Origin: JAEUIA01 sp038330085
Lineage (GTDB): Bacteria; Planctomycetota; UBA1135; GCA-002686595
Reading direction: 5' to 3'
NCBI GenBank assembly: GCA_038330085.1
Contig: JBBQNP010000001.1
Location: 43,078 to 107,077, forward strand
DNA: 64,000 nt
The translations under genes and the position numbers were made by a program. Under the pieces are notes generated by a model. It did no database searches and had not been told where the DNA came from. It saw only the letters and a program-made list of their open reading frames with translations. Positions 59,030 to 64,000 of the stretch are shown here, in pieces; positions within the stretch are counted from its first letter, which is position 1, and every line of letters starts with the position of its first letter.

Positions 59030-60618
59030 GCGCGGCCGCGATCCGATCGCGCGTGCGCAGATCGTGCGATGCGCTCGTCGTCGTCGTTTTCCTCGCGGCC
59101 CTGGCAGCACCGACGGTCGACACGTTCGTGCGCGACGACGCAGCACGCAGTCCGAAGCGGGAGATGCGCGAGACCGCCCCGTTGCCGGACTTGCCCCAGG
59201 AGTTCACGACGCTGTCGACGTTCCCCTCGGCCTTCGAAGCGCACTTCGACGACACGTTCGGCCTGCGCGACCAGTTGCTGCGGCTGCACAGCAGGCTGCG
59301 TTACTACGCGTTCGGGGAATCGCCGACGGATCGCATCCTCGTCGGTCGGGACGGCTGGCTCTTCTGGAACGGCGATCGCTCCGGCGAGGTGTTTCGCGGC
59401 GTCGCTCCGCTCACGACCGACGAGCTCGCGGGCTGGCAGTACATGCTCGAAGCGCGCACCCGCCTCCTCGCGAAGCTCGGCTGCGACTACGTCTGGGTCA
59501 TCGCGCCGAACAAAGAGACGATCTATCCCGAGCACATGCCGCAGAGCCTGCGTCCGATCGGTCCCACGCGCCTCGATCAGTTCAGCGCCTGGATGAAGCA
59601 GCACAGTCAGGTCGACGTGCTCGACCTGCGCTCGGCGATGCTCGCGGAAAAACGACGGGACACGGGCCCTTACGACGCCGTGAACTCGCCGTTCGGCACG
59701 CACTGGACGGGCCGCGGCTCGCTCGTCGCCGCGCGCGAGATCGTCGACCATCTCGCCGTCAGACATCCTGGTGCCGCGCTGCTCGATCCGGACCAAGTGG
59801 AGATGCAGCCCGTGGACGCAGCCTCGGATTCGCTGGCGGACAACCTCTACATGCTCGACGTGCTGCGCTCGAAGGACGTGACACCGACGCCGCGGGACGA
59901 GCGCACGTTCGACGTGATCGAGCGGGCGCAAGGCAAGTCGAAGCACTGGAGCTTGCGCGCGCGCGCGCATGACGTCCTGCCGCCGACCGTGATGTTCCAC
60001 GATTCGTTCGGACCGTTCGTGCGCCCGATGATCGCGGCCAACTGCAAGACCCTCGAGACCTACGAGGCACAGTTCGATGCGCATGTCGTCGATCCGGAAC
60101 GCACGCGCATCGTCATCGAGCTCTTCGTGGAGCGTGCTTTCGTCACGCTCGAGCCGGGGCGCGTCGCAACACCCGACTTCGTCGGCACGCAGCAGCGCTA
60201 CGACGCGGCGACGCACGTCTTGTTCGACCTGGCTTCGAACCCCGACGCGGGCGAGGCGATCGGCGGGATGTCGCTCGAACGCGTCGGAGCAGACGGTCAG
60301 CGCGCGTTGCGCATGACGGTGCGAGGAGGGCGCGAGGGCCTGGAGTTCGGGCCGATCGCGCTGCCTCCCGTCGGCGAGGTGCTCACGCGCGTCGACGTCG
60401 ACAGCGAGGAACCGTGCCTCTTGGACATTGCCTGGCGTCCGCGCGGCGCACCGAAGTACCTGCGCACGGATCGCATCACGATTGCGCTCGAAGCGGGCCG
60501 GACGAGCCACGTCTTGCCGCTGCCCGCGCTCGGATTCGACGCCGTCTTGCTCCTGCGGCCGCGCGAGAGCGGCGTGACGGTGACGCTGCACGGGTTCAGC
60601 TTGCGCGCGTCGAAGTAA
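59026..60618 (+). CDS. AlgJ/AlgX-like SGNH-type protein of a polysaccharide O-acetylation system (copy 3)
   Basis: This 530-residue product has the same layout but is more diverged. It has an N-terminal anchor (CDALVVVVFLAALAAPTVDT), then FEAHFDDTFGLRDQLLRLHS, GWLFWNGD and APNKETIYPEHMP. GTHWTGRGS again has Gly for Asp, and MFHDSFG holds the candidate Ser. GWLFW is closer to the usual AlgJ/DHHW sequence than in the other two copies. The ATG overlaps the preceding stop (ATGA). It ends the MFS-MBOAT-AlgJ-AlgJ operon. Whether it is an esterase or transferase is not decided by sequence. Confidence 0.78.
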   Translation: MSAAAIRSRVRRSCDALVVVVFLAALAAPTVDTFVRDDAARSPKREMRETAPLPDLPQEFTTLSTFPSAFEAHFDDTFGLRDQLLRLHSRLRYYAFGESPTDRILVGRDGWLFWNGDRSGEVFRGVAPLTTDELAGWQYMLEARTRLLAKLGCDYVWVIAPNKETIYPEHMPQSLRPIGPTRLDQFSAWMKQHSQVDVLDLRSAMLAEKRRDTGPYDAVNSPFGTHWTGRGSLVAAREIVDHLAVRHPGAALLDPDQVEMQPVDAASDSLADNLYMLDVLRSKDVTPTPRDERTFDVIERAQGKSKHWSLRARAHDVLPPTVMFHDSFGPFVRPMIAANCKTLETYEAQFDAHVVDPERTRIVIELFVERAFVTLEPGRVATPDFVGTQQRYDAATHVLFDLASNPDAGEAIGGMSLERVGADGQRALRMTVRGGREGLEFGPIALPPVGEVLTRVDVDSEEPCLLDIAWRPRGAPKYLRTDRITIALEAGRTSHVLPLPALGFDAVLLLRPRESGVTVTLHGFSLRASK

Positions 60619-60654
60619 TCGCCGTTCCGAGTGCCGAAGCGACCCGTGACGAGC

Positions 60655-61605
60655 TCAGGGCAAGCCGAGCGTGCGGTGCAACTGCGGCACGACGCGCACG
60701 TCGAGGTCGCGGTCGCGCGCCATCTCGCACACCGCGAGCACGAGGTCGCTCGAAGGTGCTGGGACGCCGCCGCACGGCGTCGCCGGCTGGAGGAACACGC
60801 GCAGTCCGCTCGCACAGGCTTCGACCTCGTCGAGCAAAACGGCGAAGTCCGCCGCCGCGCGCGCGCCGGACACGACGATCTTGCCGCAGGCGTCGCGGCC
60901 GGAGACGAGGCGCAGGCAGGCTTGGCGCGCGGCGCTCCATTGTGCGCGCGTCACGGGGACGCGCTCTGCGGTGAGGTTGGCTACATCGCGGTCGGTGATC
61001 GCGTGCTCGAGTTCCGATTCGCCCGCCTCGTTAGACCCGTCCAACTCGACTGTCTTGTGTTGGCCGTCCAACTCGACTGTCCTGTGTTGAGCGTCCAACT
61101 CGACGGGCTGATCGAGATCGAGATCCGGCTTGAGATCGAGGCTGACGTGATCGCAGCGATCGATCACGCGCGCGAGGGTGCGCGGATGAGCACCGGCGGT
61201 CTCGAGGTGCAACCGCCGCGTGCCGATCATGCTCTTGAGAGCACCGACGAAATCCGGCCACACGAGCGGCTCGCCGCCGGTCAGGCTGACGGTGCGCGGC
61301 GAACCGGGCTCGACCTGTGCGATCCAGCACGCGACCTGGAACGGCGTCGCCCACGCCTCCTCGCGGCGCGTGCCATCGTGCGCGGCGATACGCGCGCGGT
61401 CGCTCGCCTGCAAAGTCCACGAAGCGGGCGTGTCGCACCAACGGCAACGCAACGGACACCCGCGCAAGCGCACGAACGTCTGCGCTTCGCCGGCGAAAGC
61501 GCCTTCGCCCTGGATCGAGGCAAAGACTTCCAGCACCGGCGCCGCGACGCGCGCGCGCGCTCCCGGCTCGCCGGTCGTCGGCGCCGCGCTCGCGCGTTCG
61601 GACAT
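60655..61605 (-). CDS. queE: 7-carboxy-7-deazaguanine synthase (radical SAM)
   Basis: QueE makes the deazaguanine ring on the way to queuosine. The start EVFASIQGEGAFAGEAQTFV is the family opening. The iron-sulphur cluster motif is C-x3-C-x2-C in GCPLRCRWCDTPASW, and VSLTGGEPLVWPDF contains the SAM-binding GGE. Between HVSLDLKPDLD and the next conserved block, an in-frame 9-residue tandem repeat (VELDGQHKT) is inserted. The ATG at 61605 was chosen by homology. 316 residues against about 220-240 usually, the excess being mainly this region. No other queuosine gene is in the window. Confidence 0.9.
   Translation of the reverse strand: MSERASAAPTTGEPGARARVAAPVLEVFASIQGEGAFAGEAQTFVRLRGCPLRCRWCDTPASWTLQASDRARIAAHDGTRREEAWATPFQVACWIAQVEPGSPRTVSLTGGEPLVWPDFVGALKSMIGTRRLHLETAGAHPRTLARVIDRCDHVSLDLKPDLDLDQPVELDAQHRTVELDGQHKTVELDGSNEAGESELEHAITDRDVANLTAERVPVTRAQWSAARQACLRLVSGRDACGKIVVSGARAAADFAVLLDEVEACASGLRVFLQPATPCGGVPAPSSDLVLAVCEMARDRDLDVRVVPQLHRTLGLP
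61039..61104 (+). repeat. 27-bp tandem repeat inside queE
   Basis: The unit starting GTCCAACTCGACTGTCTTGT lies at 61039-61065, again with three changes at 61066-61092, and partly at 61093-61104. It is in frame, encoding the 9-residue repeat VELDGQHKT, and so can expand or contract without breaking the gene. Confidence 0.85.
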
Positions 61606-61651
61606 GATCCAGGGCGGAATCGCGCGAGGCTCGAAGCCCGCGCGGAGTCCG

Positions 61652-61936
61652 TCACTTCTTCTTCTCGGCCTTCTTCTCGGGCGCCTTTGCCGCAGCCGCA
61701 CCCTTGACCGGTGCCGCGACCGTGCCGCCGGCAGCCGGAGCCGCGGCCGCCTTGGGCTCCTTCTTGACGCCTGCGACCTTGAAGCGCGTGCGCACCTTCT
61801 GGAGGCCGTACACGGAGGCGCTTTCGTCGGCGAACTTGCCGGCCTTCTTCAGGACGGCGATGCGCTCGACGCGCGTGAACACGCTGCGCTCGCCCTTGAG
61901 GGTGTCGGCGCCGCGCAAGCTGGAGTGAATGGACAT
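61652..61936 (-). CDS. PVC-type small basic protein
   Basis: The 94-residue product begins MSIHSSLRGADTLKGERSVF and continues TRVERIAVLKKAGKFADESA with YGLQKVRTRFK. This matches, from memory, the small basic protein family restricted to planctomycetes, verrucomicrobia and chlamydiae. The usual protein ends after about 65 residues; here a Lys/Ala/Pro-rich tail of about 30 residues is added (KKEPKAAAAP ... EKKAEKKK), resembling histone-like tails. A nucleic-acid or ribosome-binding role is inferred from charge. It is upstream of queE with a 46-base gap to the chosen queE start. Confidence 0.82.
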   Translation of the reverse strand: MSIHSSLRGADTLKGERSVFTRVERIAVLKKAGKFADESASVYGLQKVRTRFKVAGVKKEPKAAAAPAAGGTVAAPVKGAAAAKAPEKKAEKKK

Positions 61937-62086
61937 GTCAGGAATCCTGTCGTTCGAAATCGTCGGAGACGTCGTCGTTGAGGGGAGTAGGTCGTTCGGT
62001 TGTCGTGATCTTAGTGCTGTGCAGATGGCCGAGGCCGAGCGCGCGTCGGAGTCTTCGTCAGCTCGTTCGCTGCAGCTCGCCGCGCA

Positions 62087-62938
62087 TCAGCGGCGCACCA
62101 CGTGGTCGATGTTGTCGATCCAGGCGTCGGTGTACGGCAGCTTCTTGCCGCCCGCGGGTCCGCGCAGTTGGTGGACCCATCCGAGTTGGCTGTTGAGGCC
62201 GTCCTTCTTGGCTTCGGCGCCGACACACAGCACGAGGTACTGGCCGTCGATCGAAACGGCGGGTGCGACGGCCAGGCCACCTTCGACGAGCAGGTAGCGA
62301 TACGCGGCCTGCGCGCTCGCGATGCCGGCGGGGTCGTTGTCGTACTGTCCTACGCGGATCGTGAAGCGGTTCTTCGGATCGCGGAAAGCGCGGTCCTGCG
62401 ACGTGGTGCCGACCGCGGGGGTCGGCGGCGGCAGGTTCGCCGCGGGAGCGTTCGACGCGGGCGCACCTGGGTTGGCCGGCGCTTGCGGGGTGGTGGCTGT
62501 GTTGCCCGCGTCGGCCGACACGTCGGTCGGCGTGCCCTTCTTCATCATCATCGCGATGATGACGATGACGGTGACCGCGGCCAGGGCGATGAGCACCATG
62601 CGATCGCGCGACATGGGCGCGCTCGCCGATGCAGGTCGCAGATCGGTCGCACGCGGCGGCGCGGTCTGCGCGCGCGGCGTCTGAGGATTCAGTGTCTGCG
62701 CATTCAGAGTCTGCGGCTTCGGGGCCTGCGTCGTCGGAGCTTGCGGTCGCGGCGGCGTTGGCTGAGCTTGAGGAATCGGGCGAGCCGGCACGGGGCCCGG
62801 AGCCATCACGCGCGCCGGTTCCGACGCCGGTGCAGGCCGCTGTTGGGGCGGCATCGATTCACCCGGACGCGCGGCCGTTCCCTTGCCGGGAGGCACCGCG
62901 CGGAAGGCGTCGAGAAGGCTCTTGCGTCGCATGGACAT
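62087..62938 (-). CDS. Single-pass membrane protein with SPOR-like C-terminal domain
   Basis: From the ATG at 62938 (MSMRRKSLLDAF; 62932 is equally possible) a cytoplasmic region of about 110 residues is very rich in Pro, Ala and Gln, with the repeat TLNAQTLNPQT. One membrane segment follows (MVLIALAAVTVIVIIAMMMK). The periplasmic end has FTIRVGQYDNDPAGIASAQA and VAPAVSIDGQYLVLCVGAEA, which resemble a SPOR domain that binds bare glycan strands at division sites. About 283 residues. SPOR assignment is by pattern only. It stands between the small basic protein and the hydrolase-like gene on the same strand. Confidence 0.75.
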   Translation of the reverse strand: MSMRRKSLLDAFRAVPPGKGTAARPGESMPPQQRPAPASEPARVMAPGPVPARPIPQAQPTPPRPQAPTTQAPKPQTLNAQTLNPQTPRAQTAPPRATDLRPASASAPMSRDRMVLIALAAVTVIVIIAMMMKKGTPTDVSADAGNTATTPQAPANPGAPASNAPAANLPPPTPAVGTTSQDRAFRDPKNRFTIRVGQYDNDPAGIASAQAAYRYLLVEGGLAVAPAVSIDGQYLVLCVGAEAKKDGLNSQLGWVHQLRGPAGGKKLPYTDAWIDNIDHVVRR

Positions 62939-63093
62939 GACGGACTCCGCGCAGCCTAACAGCAACGCGGGGCGAAGAGCCTATTCCGTGGCGCACAGGG
63001 GGTCAACGGGACCCAGCCAAAGGCGGCTTTTTCCCAAGGATCAGGGCATTATCCGAAGCCGCAGGAAAATCGATCTCGGCTCCTCGGCCCCGC

Positions 63094-63999
63094 CTACTTC
63101 GGCGCCGCAGCCTCCGCCGTCGCGGGTTGCATCGCGCGCAGGCGTGCGACGATCCGCGTCGTGAGCGGATCGGCGGTGCTCGAGCCGCTCGCGTCCAGCG
63201 TCCACGTCTCGATCGCGCTCGGGAAACCGAGCGCGTCCAGGTGCTCCGTCCAGGCCTTGATCACGGTGTCGGGATCGATCGCTTTGGTCGGATCGGCGGT
63301 GAGCCGCTTCGCGAACGCGTCGCGGTCGATCAAGAGCTTGACCTTCAACCCGGCCTTCTTCGCGGCCGCCGCATTCGGCTTCACGAGCGACTCTTCGAAC
63401 GCGGCCTCGGTCGCGACCACGCCCTTCCAACGCTCGGGGTGCGCGAACGCGAGGCGCAGCGCGACCATCCCGCCTTCCTGATCGCCGGCGAGGTACACGC
63501 GCGCGCGATCGATCTCGTGCTGCTTTCCGAACGCGTCGAGCGCCTTGTCGATCGAGCTCTCGTACAGCGCTGAACGATCGGGCTTGGCGTAGTCGGCGAA
63601 GCTCGTGTACCAGACCATCCCTTGCTTCGGCTCGCGCGACGCGAGGATCCGCGCGGAAGGTGCGACCAACGCGTAACCGAGTTCGTCGGCGACCTGCTTC
63701 CAGCGTCCGGCGACGACCGCATCCTTCGTCGAGCCCGACGCGTGCAACACGACGAGCACCGGCATTGCCCCCCCGGTTTCGGCGGCCTTCGGCAAGTACA
63801 CCGCGGGCGCGTCGATGAACGACACGATCGACTTGTTCCGCGCGCGGACGGACTCCAGTGCGGTCACGAAGCGCGGATCCTTGCGCAGCGCATCGATGTC
63901 GGTGTCCGTCTCCGCCAGCTTGAGCTGATCCTCGAACGCGTAGTAGCCGAACCCAAAGCTCGCGCTCTTTTGGAACCACTCGACACCGGCATCGACCTG
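63094..63999 (-). CDS. TPR-linked alpha/beta hydrolase-like protein, partial
   Basis: The frame is open to the right edge, so the N-terminus is missing. The visible start contains a TPR-like end (WFQKSASFGFGYYAFEDQLK ... LRKDPRFVTALESVR). An alpha/beta hydrolase of the esterase/PHB-depolymerase type follows (MPVLVVLHASGSTKD, LGYALVAPSAR, ARVYLAGDQEGGMVALRLAF). In the nucleophile elbow the expected G-x-S-x-G reads G-D-Q-E-G, so the Ser is Gln and hydrolase activity is doubtful. An Ala-rich end follows. Initiating at an internal GTG (63867) is possible but the upstream frame looks coding. Function unknown. Confidence 0.75.
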   Translation of the reverse strand, partial: QVDAGVEWFQKSASFGFGYYAFEDQLKLAETDTDIDALRKDPRFVTALESVRARNKSIVSFIDAPAVYLPKAAETGGAMPVLVVLHASGSTKDAVVAGRWKQVADELGYALVAPSARILASREPKQGMVWYTSFADYAKPDRSALYESSIDKALDAFGKQHEIDRARVYLAGDQEGGMVALRLAFAHPERWKGVVATEAAFEESLVKPNAAAAKKAGLKVKLLIDRDAFAKRLTADPTKAIDPDTVIKAWTEHLDALGFPSAIETWTLDASGSSTADPLTTRIVARLRAMQPATAEAAAPK

Positions 64000-64000
64000 G

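Noticed and set aside
1..64000. CRISPR array, prophage, insertion sequence or tRNA genes
   Set aside because: No regularly spaced repeats, transposase, integrase, phage structural genes or cloverleaf-like sequences were recognised by reading; a tRNA scan was not possible.

Overview
The window is high-GC bacterial chromosome, most likely from a planctomycete. Three observations support this. There is a small basic protein of the kind restricted to the PVC superphylum (61652-61936). Four secreted proteins end in a Cys-rich GDGSGTACPCGN-type module that I associate with deep-branching Planctomycetota. The division/cell-wall cluster lacks ftsA, ftsZ and ftsQ. Genus-level placement is not possible from this sequence alone.

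Layout. 1-6.8 kb: the tail of a HEAT-repeat protein, then three large secreted GDGSGT-module proteins in a row on the minus strand, each but the middle-to-first junction separated by hairpins that look like terminators. 6.9-8.2 kb: dinB. 8.4-24.3 kb: the most interesting region, all on the plus strand. It begins with oleA, followed by a phospholipid trio (CDP-alcohol phosphatidyltransferase, cdsA, plsC-like). A tightly overlapping 12-gene operon follows: GbsR/MarR-like regulator, FabF-type ketosynthase, ACP, two phytoene-desaturase-like flavoproteins, FabG, FabZ, FabI, phosphopantetheinyl transferase, oleB, oleC, oleD. Together these encode a dedicated type II fatty-acid line joined to a complete head-to-head olefin pathway (OleABCD). 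I infer that it makes an unusual, probably desaturated, long-chain hydrocarbon or lipid.

24.3-28.3 kb: a membrane protein, a threonyl-tRNA synthetase without TGS domain, and a fourth GDGSGT-module protein followed by a palindromic repeat. 28.3-43.4 kb: a dcw cluster on the minus strand, transcribed mraZ-rsmH-ftsL-ftsI-murE-murF-mraY-(81-aa ORF)-ftsW-LysM protein-(80-aa ORF)-murG-murC-murB. It has an MraZ-box-like repeat upstream. murD is absent from its usual slot and no ddl/ftsQ/ftsA/ftsZ follows murB.

43.8-51.1 kb: zinc-ribbon protein, HEAT-repeat lipoprotein, three glycosyltransferases (one fused to a degenerate PIG-L domain), a haem-binding CxxCH protein and a lipoprotein, then der. 52.6-60.6 kb: a polysaccharide O-acetylation-type locus (MBOAT protein, three AlgJ/AlgX-like proteins, an AmpG-like MFS transporter). 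60.6-64 kb: queE, the small basic protein, a SPOR-like membrane protein, and a TPR/alpha-beta hydrolase protein cut by the right edge.

Dispersed intergenic repeats (GGTGCCTGGCGCC ... GGCACC, about 49 nt per unit) occur at 9.8, 28.2-28.35 and 50.5 kb. No tRNA, rRNA, CRISPR array, phage or transposase gene was recognised.
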